In this document: in pieces, positions 9,882 through 22,890 of the stretch
Numbering within the stretch: position 1 is the stretch's first letter
Layout of the letters: each line of letters starts with the position of its first letter
Assembly: GCA_951230915.1 (NCBI GenBank)
Contig: OX579641.1
Coordinates: forward strand, 21,740,254-21,804,253
Source: Antitrichia curtipendula
Lineage: Eukaryota > Streptophyta > Bryopsida > Hypnales > Leucodontaceae
Direction: 5' to 3'
DNA length: 64,000 nt
The notes under the pieces: generated by a model
Database searches by the model: none
What the model saw: the letters and a program-made list of their open reading frames with translations, nothing else
Told to the model about the DNA's origin: nothing
Translations under genes and position numbers: made by a program

Positions 9882-12800
9882 CTGCATGTAATAAACAACT
9901 AGTTACACAACTTAACCTATAATGTCAAAGTTAATGTTATTGAAGTGATGGACTTTTTTCCATAGGAAGAAATCTAAGACATCCTAGTCTCTATTTTTTC
10001 AACATATGTTTCATGAATTGCTTTCACATCTAATATAAAACATGCAACTTGTGTATGTGCCCAAAGTCATATCATTAATAGAAATCCCATGAAGCCTAAA
10101 GAGACAATCCAATTTCAAAACAACCATTTGGAAGGGAGACAATTAAGTGTACATGCCAATCTGGGAGATAATGATTCCTATGACTTCCTATAAAGTTTTG
10201 AAATATTGAAGTTGCACAACGTGGATTTAGAGATTGGAAAATGAAAGTGAACTAACTAGGACTAAATGTCCCTAACTTTGGAAGGAAACCACCTTGATGA
10301 TAGATACTCAATCAAAAATAATTTAATTTTTGAGCCTATTCCGTATTTCTATAGTAACAAAGAAAGTCATCCATGGGACATTTATTGTCCTTGGCATCCT
10401 TCCAAGAATGAGCTTCTTGGACTCATATGGACACATGAAATATCTATTAATACTCATTAATCAAGACCCTGACCTAATAGAGGAAAACAAAAACTCTTGT
10501 TCTTGTTGCTTCATGGTAAAACACTCAGGTAAGATCAACCTTATTATGTACATCTTATTGTAGCTTAACTGTGACAACTAGTCATATTTTTGGGAAAAAA
10601 TGAATAGAATGTGCTCCATACCTGCAAAGTAGGTAGAGGGTCAAAAGCCCGACTAGCTCGTTGGCCATATGGCTTGGGAAAAAGTTGTGAAGTTCGTTGG
10701 GTATTTCCAAATCTCATCCACGCAGGTCTCTTCGATTTCATTTCTTTGTCTGATGATTCTAATAAGATGTTTCCAGCTTTATTGCCCTTCCCCAACATGA
10801 GCTCCGACATGCGACGCATTGTCTTTTCGTCTGGAACTTCAGAATTTCCTTGGTACGGATCCAAGATCTTATCGTGATCAACTTGTGCAAATGGAGAAAT
10901 CTTCCATCGATACGACAAGTTTCGCTCCATTGAAAATGGATTGATGGTGCAAATCCGCTTTCTGCCAATTGCATTCAATGGCACTCGCTTCCGCTCAATG
11001 TACATGTGCTTCTTTGGGAAGAGTTCCAAGCGCAAATCTTCTATCTTTGTAATGCAAACCTGTACTTGCAATTGTGTTGTTTTAGGAGTTGTTTCTCACT
11101 AAAATCAATAGAAATTCTTCTAGGAAAAAATAAGTTGATAATGCACTTTCAAAAGATGTAAGTGATGGTTTCAGAGTGTTTTAACCATGAAAAAACTAGA
11201 CCTATCCCTAGGTACTTTGTCAAAAATGATTTGACTTTTGGACCAATAGGTGCATTCTTTATTTCTATAAATCTTGGAAGTCATCTATTGACCAATTTTT
11301 GGCCTCTGTAGAATTTCAGTGTTAATAGCTATGAAAGGATCATGTAGACTTTGTGTGTATAACTATAAGAAAAATGTGACCATTATAGAGCCTTTGACAT
11401 TGTGGCTATTACAAGGATATATTTTGGCCATTGTAGTAGGTGAGTAAGATGACTATTTGGGATGCACTCTATATTATTTTTGTAGGTGACGTGTATAATA
11501 AAATTTATGGACTTTAGAACATATCACTTTTATAAACTTATAAAAAATTGTGACTTTTCAAAAAATGCAATTCTACTTAATCTCTAAAGGACCGTTTGTC
11601 CCCTCGGGGGACAATTTGGGTCCAGATAGGTTCCTATGACCTCAATTTCTTTTGAATGTTTTTGAATATTTTTTGAAGATGTGCAATTTTGCAAGAGCTT
11701 TGCGGATATATAATTTTTATTTCAATCGGTGCCCGAGAGAAAAAGTTATGGCCCAATAAGACAAAAATGGAAGTTGGTAGGCAGCACAAAAAAGATCACA
11801 AAAAAACAAATTAGTTTGTTTTTCTTAATTCCTAAGACTATATATTTTTGTGTACAATTGAAGCTTTTATTCATTCTATTTGGAGTAGTGATGAGAAAGT
11901 TATGGACAACCTTAGTTTTTTGGGCAATCTAAGCATCTTCTTGAAAAAATAACTTATAGGATTCATTTTTGAATGCAATTTTTATAATTTTCAGAAAAAC
12001 AAATTTAGACAGGGTTGTATTTGCTTGCAAGAACAATCTCACCGTTGGGATTATTGTATTTCAATTTCATCTTAGAGTTATTAAAGATTTAGTTTTTCCC
12101 TCAATCTTGAACCTACTCATACTTAACAATTTTTTAATGAGTAAAAATTAAGTGTTTTTTTCTTGAATTTTTTTTCCTAGATTTTCAATTCAATTATTCA
12201 ACATAATAACTTAGAAAATCAAAACCGATAGTACAAAAATTTAAAATAAAAAGATTCAGAGGGAGAAATTCTAGCCAAGCAAGGTGCAAAAAAACTTGTT
12301 TTCTTCACGTTGGATGCAAATATCTTTCATTCTATGAGGGCAAAGTTTCTAAAATTTCTTGCGTACATTTTTCTATTGGTCTATTATAAGATCTTATGGT
12401 TAGATATGCAAAAAAAACAATTTTTAAATTTTTTTGTTCTTTGCAATAGAAGTGGCAGTTTTGAGTGTGTTTTGATGGAGAAAAAACCTTGGTACTTTAG
12501 GGGTTAATATTATTGTTAAAAAAGAAATTCCACAATTAGAATTTTTTTGACACTTCTTCAATTATTTTACAAATTAGATTAAAGTTTATAGATATAATAG
12601 GATGACTTACCTTAATATTTTCATTTCTTTAGTACAAACTCCACTCATGTTATATTGACAAAAATGATTAAATATAAAATACAAAAGGTTAAAATTTCAA
12701 ATATTAATTAATTAAAATGTTTGCATCACATAGGAAAATCTTCATCCTAATCTACTATGACACATGTCATTGCGGGTGCCAACTTAGTTTCATCTTAAGT

Positions 12801-15800
12801 TCTTAACTTCAAGTTAAAAACTGTATCCATGAGATAATAAATTCTAAAACAATTAGATGTTGGAAGAAAAAAATGAAAGTGTTTAAATCCCACTTGAGAA
12901 CGAGATTTCTTGTTCTTGTTTGCTTGGCCATTGAAGGTTACATTTCATCTTTTTGTAAGTACTAACTTTCAACTATGCAAAGAATTTTAGTACTTAAATA
13001 GACAAATGGTTTACTAACATCAAAAACTCTTCTTAAACCTACAAACCATGTTTGTAATTTATACCTACCACCCCAACTTAGTTTAGATGATCAAAACAGG
13101 GAGTTGTCGTCTAAAGGTCAAAAATCCAAAACTTTTTTCTAAGCTCTTCAAATTTTTAGTTCTACATGGAAAGCGTTCATGACTTCTCCTACAATCCTAT
13201 TTTAGTCATGCCCTCAAAATTTGTGCTACATTAAAGGTTTTTTGAAGGCATTGAAGGGCCGTTTCAGGCCCGTTCCCAAATGCAGTGAACCAACCAGTGT
13301 TGGTCAGTGAAGATAATAATAATTTAAAATTTAAAAAAAAAATCATATCATCTAACGTGGCAGTTGCGTTGCCACATCAGCTTGTTGTTGCAGCCAAGTT
13401 CCCACAGTCCGGGAACTCGTGGGAACTCATAGCCCTTAAGACTAGCTAAAAAACATTTAATGTTTCTTTAAAAATAGAGCTACAATACACATTAAGCTAT
13501 AGTGAAGAAGGCACAAATATTGAAATCTAATTTTCTTTCAAGGCATGACATGATGGTGAGCCATGGTGGGGCTTATAGACCTTGTGGCTTGGGTGCTTAC
13601 AATAGGTATCTTTATACATGGTTTGGCATTTGGTCTAGGTCAAAATACAATAACAATATTCTACACACTAAAGATTGTAACTTGTTGCGGGTAAAAAAAC
13701 GAGAAGAAAAATTCTTGACCTGCAAGTCTTTGATGTGGCGACGCATGTCGGAAGAGATGGAATTGTTCTTGCGGCGCCAAACAGACGGCAAGTACATGGA
13801 GGGTTGGGGTAAATCTAGGCGAGGAAACTGTGGACCTTTGTGTAGGATCTTTCCTTGTAACCAATTGGGTCGTGTGGGATCATGTTCAAGATTGAGCGGC
13901 ATTTGTCCACAGTTTTTGATCTTCACAAGGTACTTGGGACATCCACGTTTTGATCCATTTGCTTCTATCTTGCGGACTACTTCTTCACCCTTGATCACCT
14001 GACCCAACCATATTATTTTTCATAAATTATAGCCGAAGGCCACCTTAACAAACAAATTGATTTTAGTATTTATAAAATTCTTTGTGATTGATGGTCACAT
14101 TTGCAATGAAATATTACACGTTGTAACTAAAATTCCTCCTAGTATCACTAATATATCATCCAAATATTACTTAAGTACCATCCATTTTTCATCCAAATTT
14201 CTCTCAAATATCATCCAAATATTATTAAAATTATATTGAGCAAATATCATCCATATATAGATCAAGCATCATTTGCATAATAAATTATGAGTGTCAAAAA
14301 AAGACATAAGTCAATATAAGTCAATATGCTAGCTACTCATGCATGATAGATTGACTTAATTTTATTATTATTGTCGAATATCTACATTCATTTTATTGAC
14401 CTGGCCAAAGACAACATGACGGCCGTCCAACCAGGGACATGGTGCTAGTGTGATAAAGAATTGGGAGCCGTTGGTGTTGGGTTTGCCAGAATTTGCCATA
14501 GACAACATGCCAAAGCTAGTATGCTTCAACTCAAAGTTCTCATCGTCAAAGAGTTCCCCATAAATGGATTCACCTCCCATGCCATTATTGCGCACAAAAT
14601 CCCCTCCCTGGTTCAACCATCATGTTACTCAATTATAGAGCTTGATCTACTAAGCATCATGCTACCAGAAAATGAAATAAATTGTTATGCATATTCAATA
14701 AAATTTAAAAATTGACACTTTTTAAGATGACCATATTGAATTTTATATCTACATTTGTCATCCTAGTTCTCAAAGTCTTGCATATGCACTTCAATGTCAC
14801 AATGGAGATGTCTTTTAAAATTCAAGAATACAAATATCAAAATTCACCCATTTATCAAATTTATACAAAGTTGGAAAGGTGATTTGTATAAAAAAAATAA
14901 AGATGAATTCTCTTCAAATTAGGATTAGTCAAAATTAAGTATATTTCCAAAATGTGTCCTAAAAAGTTGAGAGAACAAGTAGATGTTTATTGTATAATGT
15001 TCAACATGAGCATATTGAAATTAGGGCACAACTTAGAAAATCAACCAATTCTTTTTTTTACCTCTTACAACTTTTGCAAATTATATCTAAATGGATTTTT
15101 TAGAGTTAATAAATATTTAATTATAATTTGTCTTCATTAAAAAATGATAGCTCCTCAACATAGAACAATGATTTTAAGACACATGTGATTTTAGTGATAT
15201 TATAACTTTGATGCAACAAACAACTATAATTGTATAGGACATTTTATCCCTATGGCATTGGTTCACTTCCCGAGTTAGGCCCTGCTCAAACTTCTTCACA
15301 TATTGCTTAGACTATCAATATAAAATCTCCTATTTTTAATGCAGAGTTAATAAAAATCTAGATATTAAAAGCAACATTTTGTTAAACAATGTTATAGAGG
15401 AATGTTGCAACTTCAATTGACTTATAAACAAACAATGGATTTAACCAACCTGAATGCAAAAGTTGGGGATGGTTCGAAAGAGCTCGCTATGGCGATACCA
15501 ACGGAATGATCCTGAGTAGCCTGTGCCATATTCCCCTGTACATAGCCCTCGAAAATTCTCTGCCGTCCTTGGCACCACATTCTTGAAGAGCTCAAACCAA
15601 ATGCGCCCCTCGAACTCTTCATTAATAGTGATGTTGAAGTATACAATGGGGTTGGGAGGCTCAATGGATTCCAGCTTAAACTCAAGCTCCGGTGGGCTCT
15701 TGCTCATTCACAACATATCCATCAGTTTTTCAAATCTCAAGCATAATTGAAGGAATTTCACAATTAGAAGAAACCAACAACTGCTTGAAATGGTTATTGC

Positions 15801-16568
15801 CTAAAATGAATTTGTGCAAAATTAGAAGAGCCATACAAAAAGGATTATGGACGAGGACATAAGATGAAAGAGATATACAAAAAAGGTGCCAAATTTTAAA
15901 AAGATTCTTCAATATCTTGCCCCTAAACCTAAATTTTGTTTGTTCCACGTATCTACAAAACAGGTTTCTTTAGTAGGGAAATTTTCCAGTATGCAAAAAT
16001 AGAGTTCAAAAGATTTCCATAATTTTTATATTCTTATTTCTCAAAACATAATTACTATGAATTTTTTAGCAAAAGATTCCATTCCTCCCACTCTTGTTAT
16101 ATACACCTTCCTATTTCCGACCAAGGGCTAGTTGCAAAATCCACCAAAGGTTGGTTGCAATAATGAGAGTCTTGTAGAATAATCACAATGTGCCATAGTT
16201 GCACCGTGATTAATTGTTGTTCATCTCATCTTGCGCGGAAAGAAAACGGCCTACATTGCTAGAATGGAGGTGATCAGAAATGGGAAATCTCCCTTAGAGG
16301 GATTCTTAAAATTGACTTGACCTTTCAAAAACCTACCACTACCATCTTGTCTTCACGTCCACTAGGTGGCGTTAGAAAGGGTTGAGTGGAAACTCCTTTA
16401 TCAATGCAATGCTCACCTTTCTTTTGGCACGCCCTCTGTTGGAGCCTCTACACCTTCCTCTGATGGGGCATCAAGGTCTACTATAGCCGTCGGGACTTTG
16501 ATGTTCACTTTGGAGCCCAACTTTGAACCCTTCTTGAGTGAGGACTTGTGAGCAATTACCTCAGCCAT
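9690..16568 (-). CDS. Cyclophilin (peptidyl-prolyl cis-trans isomerase) with long novel C-terminal extension
   Basis: Six exons on the minus strand: 16568-16417, 15702-15450, 14607-14401, 13998-13720, 11059-10622 and 9881-9690. Together they give 1521 nt and 506 residues, all introns GT-AG. Residues 1-69 are a Lys/Glu-rich lead. Residues 70-236 are a complete cyclophilin fold: the CTGEYG region, catalytic Arg (SELFR, about R127), [40 protein letters not shown], and [10 protein letters not shown] (W194). Active-site residues are kept except Met61 of human CypA, which is Cys. The stretch before the catalytic Arg is divergent but the same length. Cyclophilins catalyse proline isomerisation. Residues 237-506 match no domain I know and hold a duplicated LG..N..GN...GNTQ.TSQ.F.KP module (386-427, 449-485). 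The start is the first ATG (CCATGG context). The exon 1 to 2 join is the least certain: exon 2 could be an alternative first exon starting at 15707. Confidence 0.8.
10622..11059 (-). other. Cyclophilin exon 5 (146 codons) with first GNTQ module
   Basis: A phase-0 exon bounded by GTACAG|GTT and TTTGCAG|GTATGG. It encodes a basic segment ([20 protein letters not shown]), a linker, [17 protein letters not shown] and then [17 protein letters not shown]. There is no membrane segment and I recognise no family. Coding evidence is the open frame, both splice sites, and repetition of its 3' end in the next exon. Confidence 0.65.
11577..12507. mobile_element. TTAA-bounded TIR element, type 1 (in cyclophilin intron 4)
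   Basis: The left end is TTAA-TCTCTAAAGGACCG and the right end CTTTAGGGG-TTAA (931 bp). The left half (a 'cccctcg.gggacaatttgggtcc' area) and right half are homologous to 35552-36137, and both ends to the outer parts of 48043-51034. It has no transposase frame. It lies in the 2.66-kb intron between cyclophilin exons 4 and 5. Confidence 0.75.
14608..15449 (-). other. Cyclophilin intron 2, 842 bp
   Basis: The donor is CAG|GTTGG and the acceptor AACCAG|GGA. The intron splits the protein exactly between FCIQ and GGDF of the active-site region. The interior is AT-rich with nothing recognised. Confidence 0.7.
15980..16190. repeat. Dispersed repeat A, copy 1 (cyclophilin intron 1)
   Basis: Homologous to 60780-60965: both read in order 'ttcaaaagatt/gatc', 'tctcaaaa', 'actatgaatttttt', 'aagattcc', 'ctcttgttatata', 'cctatttccgacca' and 'ggttg..tgcaa/acaaa'. 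No terminal repeats were seen. Confidence 0.6.
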
Positions 16569-19500
16569 GGATCTCCACCTACAACACAAAACCAAACCTT
16601 CTCAAATTCTCTCAAATCTCAATGAAAGTTTCATCCTACTATGCATACAACATCAATTATGTTAAATGGGCAGAATTCCACAACTTTTCACTTCTCTGCA
16701 CCAACGATCTAAAACCTAAAACTATACCAATCACAGTTTCTAGCGCTTGAATGTGTAGATGAATGTCAATCAAAATTATGCAAGAGTTTATTTTATGAAC
16801 ATATCAACCTTTATAAAATCAAAGTTTTATAAAAGCATTTACATATTAAAGTCTCAATTCATCAAAAACATTCAATATCAAACACTTGTTATCATCTAAA
16901 TATAAAGTCAAAGACAATATGAGACTACAGATTGTCTCAATTTAACGAATATGGCCATAAGTTAACAAACTGGCAATATATGGTAGGAAGCAATTCCACC
17001 CAAAAGAGTTCACTTGAGTTTATGAGTCATAACTACTCCTTTGTCCCAAATACTAGTAATTCTCCTCCAATTTTCATTCAGCTTCTACAGATTTAATTTT
17101 TTTTCCACATTCAGTCACCCATTGTACGTAGCATCCTCATTGAGATTATAAGTTACATGCTGATGAGGCCATATTGTGAAAGAAAAAACAAACTCATTTG
17201 AAGCTTGCATATAATTTACCTTATAATAATCTGAAAGGATTGAGTCCCGTGCCTCTGCTCTTATTAATAAGAGCAAACAGAGAATTGGTGACAATGTTGG
17301 CCAAGAAGAGATTGAAAAAAAAGAGGCTTCATTCCAACCGCTCTCAATCCATCCCTTTGGATGATCTCAATGGATGGAGGCTCTTGCCATCTTCGGTTTA
17401 ACCTTTGATGTCTAAATCCTTGCTTAAAAATTTGCATTATTTGCTTAAATCTCAAATCTTCCATTTGCCATCCAGTATTTTTTAGTATTTTCTAGGAGAG
17501 TTCAATCATAAAGTGTGTTTGCACATTAGGAGTAGGGTGGATTCTTGAAAAGCTCCCAAGCATTTGATAAGCAAGGCTATATTATGAAAGTTATGTGATC
17601 TATGATGAGTACAATTTCAATGACACATTTACTTCTCTATCTTGTATGAGTTTCTCAGAGCTTGTTATGACCCTTTATTCTATTAAATGTTCTATATACC
17701 AATTGATTTATTAAAAACCTTGTGAAGCTACTGCACACCATGATGAACGTTGGTGAGGACCATCATATAGTACATAGTAACCATAGTTACATTAGCATAT
17801 TAGTTCAAGTACTATTAAGTTGACTAGATTGTCTAATTCAACCAATTAGAATAAGAACTCTTTGTAATATTAAATTCAGCAAAATAAGAGTGCATTGTCA
17901 AATTTGGAGTATTTTACACATTTGCTAAGCCAATGGATATGACCCATCTAAAACTTGTCACTATTATGAGGGTGAATTGCGATAGGAAAAAAATTCCACC
18001 ATTTTTTTGAGAAGTACATTTCAATGAGTTTGGGCAAAGTCCTTCGAGGGCTCTTTGAAGGTGTGTTTGATGTACTCCTTGAATTCATACCAAGAAAAAT
18101 TTGATAGAAAAAGTTCAAAAGTGGTGGATTTTGAGCTTTCAAGATGATGCCTTTGAAGTGTCACAAAAAAATATAATTTTAATAATTTTGAAAAAAAAAA
18201 AATGGAATAAAAAGTAGACTATTGAAGCTTAATTTTTTTAGTTAATCTTAAAAACATTTAAAATCAATAATTGTGCACGTGTTGACTTTCAAAATGTCCT
18301 TTAAGAGTTCTAAGATGCAACAATAGTTCATGTTGTAAGTTTGCAACCTATACTCTCCCTACATTGGCTAATGCAATTTGTGCCTTTATTTCCAAAAAAA
18401 CATTCAAATATTATGATAACCAACATCATTTTCTGGTTTTGTCAAATTGTGTATATTATAAGTTCTATAGATGTCAACTTCCTTCTATTTTGTGCACAAC
18501 AATCAAAAAATGATGTATACTAACATGCCAAGGCACAAAACAATTTTTTTTGAGTTCTAAGAAAAAATTGACAAATATAAAATAACTCTAAATTATGGTG
18601 CACAAAACTGAGTTTTAGAAATGGCTAACTTTGAAATTCATTTTTTCTTTCAAATCACAACTCATTTTTTCATCAAACTTCCATAGTAATTGAATGTGTT
18701 ATATGCAGCAGACTACAACTTTTGTATATCCACTTTTGGACTTTGCCCAATAAATGATACTTATGGTACGGTTGTTTGAATGAAAAAGTTTCAAATCTAA
18801 GCTTATGCTCAATTTTTTTTGTCATTGTATGTACCTGGGTCAGTCGACAAATTGGTACCAACAATCCATCCATTAAGATAGGTAATTTGTTTTGTTTTGT
18901 TTGTCATGTTGAGATCTCCCGGACTGTGCATCCCCCGATCGCGTACTTGGTACCATCGGAAAGCTTTCGACATGGAGGGGGGGGCATGGGCTTTCTTTCA
19001 CCCTATTAGGTGTTTGAGCCTATCATGTGAAAGTTATTGATTTTTGAAGTTGTTATGAATTAGAAAATCACTTTTACTTTTATTTTATTGTACTGTGGCA
19101 ACACCCTAGTAGCTTACCTGGGTTACCCTGAGCGTGCCAATGGCAATTGTGCATCCAGTTGATGCCAAGTAATATTCCAATCAGAGTCAAAATTAGAAAT
19201 CTATATTGAAATTAAAAAGCTTACCAAGCAGTTGAATAGTTCAAGGGGGTGTGGGGAGTGGGGGACCACTGACTTGACTCGACACCTCAGGCAGTTGTCA
19301 GCAAATTCCATCTTGTTGTAAGTTACAATGTCCGTCCTTTCCTTTTAAGCAATCCTGGTTTGCCACTTCTTGCAGAGAATTCATCAATAAGTTCTGAATC
19401 TAGTCTTGTATGCACCTCGCCCTCAAAAGCATCCACGTTCAGTTCACTTCAGTGGAAAGCATCTTCACTTTTCACATCTCAAAGCTTAGAAACTCAGGTT

Positions 19501-19895
19501 TGGGATGCAAAATAACTTGAGTGTACTTAAAGCTGCCCACATCCACAACTGAAACAAAAATCTGAACAATGAAATTTCGTTTCATTTGTTTCAAAAAAAA
19601 AAAAAAAAAAAAATCTGAAACATGTCAATTCCAAGCTCTTGCTTTGATAATGAAAACTGGTTTTGGTGCGCAGGCTTTGTTTTGGGGCCTTCGGACCCAC
19701 GATAGAAAAGATAGTGAATTTCAAAGTTGTTGTGAATTAGAGAATTAAATTTTTTTTTATTTATTCTTTATTTTTTATATATTGTGGCTGAGGGGCACAT
19801 GGCATACTAGTCTTATTATAAAAACATGCAGGTAGTCTATGAGAGAGGCTTTGACTTGTGGCACTATCTTTCTTTATGAGTGGAAGATAACATTG
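16569..19895. other. Upstream of cyclophilin; no gene seen
   Basis: The first few hundred bases must hold the cyclophilin promoter and leader. An acceptor-like TTGTGTTGTAG at 16579-16589 (minus) could end a leader intron. Beyond that lies AT-rich DNA with an oligo-A run near 19592-19612 and no recognisable coding, RNA or repeat feature. Confidence 0.4.
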
Positions 19896-20125
19896 TTAAC
19901 CCCTTTAACGCCTCAATCCTTTTTTGAAATTTTGCACATTTTTGCTTATATCTTTGTTCAAAAATATCATTTACCGAAATTTCATGAAATTGGTCATTAA
20001 AGAAGGTTGACTTTTCAAGATTCAAGTGTTACATTGGATGAATGAGAAGTTGGTTGAACGAAACAGTGCCTGCAAGTCCTTTGTTCATAGTCCAGAAAAT
20101 GAACGTCAAAGCGCTTAAGGGCTAA
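19896..20125. mobile_element. TTAA-bounded TIR element, 230-bp type
   Basis: The left end is TTAA-CCCCTTTAACGCCTC. The right end reads GCGCTTAAGGG-CTAA, with one base of the right TTAA changed. Its length and termini match 24879-25107 (229 bp). No coding capacity. Confidence 0.65.
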
Positions 20126-22789
20126 CCAACCTAAATCATTCCCCTTGGAGACTGGGATAAACATTCCATAGATCTCTAAGAACAAATTTAGTTCAATATG
20201 TAGAAAGTAATAGTCTAATTGGGAAGTTGCAAAGCTGGGGCTCCTACTTCCGGGGGGAGAATCCCCCCCACCACCAAAGTTGGTTAATAATGTTATGAAT
20301 CCTACTCAAACTTATCATATAAAGTTCTTGTCAATGCTAAGCATCCTACCTTTGAGTTTGGGGCAAACAAATGAAAAATTCCAAGGTAGTGTCGATTATG
20401 GAATTAGAATGTATGGATCTATGTCCTAGTCCAGTATGGATTACTATGTATTACTATTTCTTTTGATCTAAATGGTATACATCATATTGCCATTTTAAGA
20501 TCCCAAAAGTTCTTTGACTATTTTTTCACACAAATATCTACAACTACCACTTTCTAGTGCATTGAGCATAATTGGAATGTAAAAAAAAATTTCAACTTTT
20601 CAACTATACAAATTTGAACAAGACTACTATTGAAGTTTCTAATTAAAAAAATTCAACCCATTACTACATAGATTGTGAGATTATAACATTTGAAGTTAGA
20701 AGAAAATAAATTTTAGGCCCCGCCCAACAAGGTCATCATACTTTGACTCAACTTTGTGGAAAAACAGACACTATGCATCTTTTGAAACTTAGTTCATTAG
20801 GTAGGTACTTATGTTAAATACTTGCATGCCAATTTTTAAGGATAATGGAGGTGGCTAACATATCCAAAACCATCTTGCATTGAGAGGTCAATGTCAAAAA
20901 CAACTACATAAGCAAGACTTCAGGATTTTTTTTTAACTCATACTTTGGAAGAAACAAAATCCCAATTATCCACACAAAGTTTTCTTTCTTTCAATCAAAT
21001 AAATATACAAATGATAAAAAAAATCTCATGAATTAATACTAAAATTTGTGCTAATGGTTCTAAAGTTGTAATAGAATTGTCACATTTAGTGCATTGAGTG
21101 AAAATTGAAAAAAAAAAAAAATCATTTTCAATTGTACATTATTTCTTTATAATAAGATGAAAATCGGCCTTGATACATTGCAAGATATGAGCATTCAATG
21201 AAAATTAATGAAAAAAGTTTACAACTTGCCTAATTGCTTGCCCTCTCTATTAGCATACCGCCCAAGCTATGACAAAACTTTCAAGCCTCATAACTTTTGA
21301 TCCAGACATGTGATTGAAAAGTAAATTATAAATTTAGAAGGCTTCTAGAAATGTGCATCTTTGATAAAAAAATTCACTTTCATTTGTTCAATATAGACTT
21401 CATATGAACATCCACAAACTTTCAAAATTAAAAGTTCCATGGGAGCTTGAAGAACTTTAGAGGTTAATTCCATCAAAACAAAGTCAATAACCACATGATA
21501 AAGCATCAAAATCCTTCACATCATATGTTTCATTTTACCTCTATGTATGAGTGAATTATTTTATTTTGTTTAGTTTATTGAAGATGGAATCATGTATATA
21601 TAAGTCATCAAATTTGAAAAAGTTAATCATCTTTGTCCATTAAATATTTATTGTTATTTTAATAAGGAAATTTCTATCTCTATTCACTACACACATTGAT
21701 TCACTATACACATTGATTCACTATACACATTGATTCACTACACACATTGAGCACAGCGTAAATATTTTTGGATGTACAAGTATAACTCCCCATCTTCAAA
21801 TGTTGATTTGAAATCATTTATAAACTACATTTTACTTCAACAACCTTTCAAAGTTATTTTTAGCCTTATGATCATGTCTCTATTTTTTGATAGTTCACGT
21901 GCTAGAATTGGTCAACAAAAATCCTAAAATCACAAGTGGAAGTGTTTGAATGGTGCATAATGTATTATAAAAGGAGTTTTTAGTAAAACAAAACTAGTGA
22001 TTTACCTTGAAATATTTGTGCACCCAAAAGTTAGTTGATGGATGACTTTTGAAAACTTTGGGGTCTTATTTGAAATACAAAAATTATAGATTTTAATCTA
22101 AATTTTGTGTACAATTTTCTTAATGATATATCCACATTTGTAAGCATAGCTCAAGTCATATTATTTATTTATAAAACTTTTGTTATGCTTCAAAAAAATT
22201 GATTTTTCGTATAGTGTATTTCAAGGCTTTTGACTTTTTGTTCTTAGAACTTGATAGTGAAATTCAAAATGACCTCTTTTACTTCAAAGTAATAGTAGAA
22301 AACTAGAGATTTTCAAGTCTTGTGTCTACTTTGGTTGAAAACCATACAAATTTCAAGAATGATTATTTCATTGTAGCTTGAAGTTGAAAGCATGTGACTT
22401 CATTTTTAAATCTAGAATGACTCAAAAATTTAGTTTTGTTTGAGATTTTGAATACTCTACTATAAACCTATGGTAAAATTTTCATATTTCCCTAAATGTG
22501 TTGTAAAATTGATATGAATTTTCTACATTTTTTCTCCAAAAATTCAAAGTACTTTCAAATCTTTGCAAAGCTATAAATATGAAAATTTCATGACTAATAT
22601 GGTTAGAAGGCTATTGTTTTAGAACAAACAAAGATCACTTTTTGCCCTTGGCATTTTCAAAATGACCTTGTCATGTAAAAAAAGGTTAGAACTTCGAAGG
22701 TTAGCAATATATCAAAGAATTCAACAATGTTTTTAATAGATGGCAACATAATCTTTGATAGTTTGGTATGAAACTTGTAACAAATGTAG
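20126..22789. other. AT-rich intergenic stretch
   Basis: Apart from the 17-bp array at 21682-21749 I find no gene or defined element. Many short stretches resemble the interiors of the TTAA elements, but I could not fix ends. Confidence 0.4.
21682..21749. repeat. 17-bp tandem repeat, four units
   Basis: The unit ATTCACTACACACATTG, or its variant with ...TATACAC..., starts at 21682, 21699, 21716 and 21733. Confidence 0.9.
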
Positions 22790-22890
22790 TAGGGGCTTCC
22801 GATGTGGTTTTTAGTTCAACTTCCCATGCTAACATTGCTCACATGGGAGCTCCCCGTGGTAGCCTTGTTCCCATGGGGAGGGGGTATTTT
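22770..22890 (+). repeat. tRNA-derived SINE-like repeat, copy 2 (decayed)
   Basis: From 22812 it reads AGTTCAACTTCCCATG, then 'ctaacattgctcacatggg'. This matches the inverse of 36585-36655 across the B box and beyond. The upstream A box is poorly kept. Confidence 0.5.
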
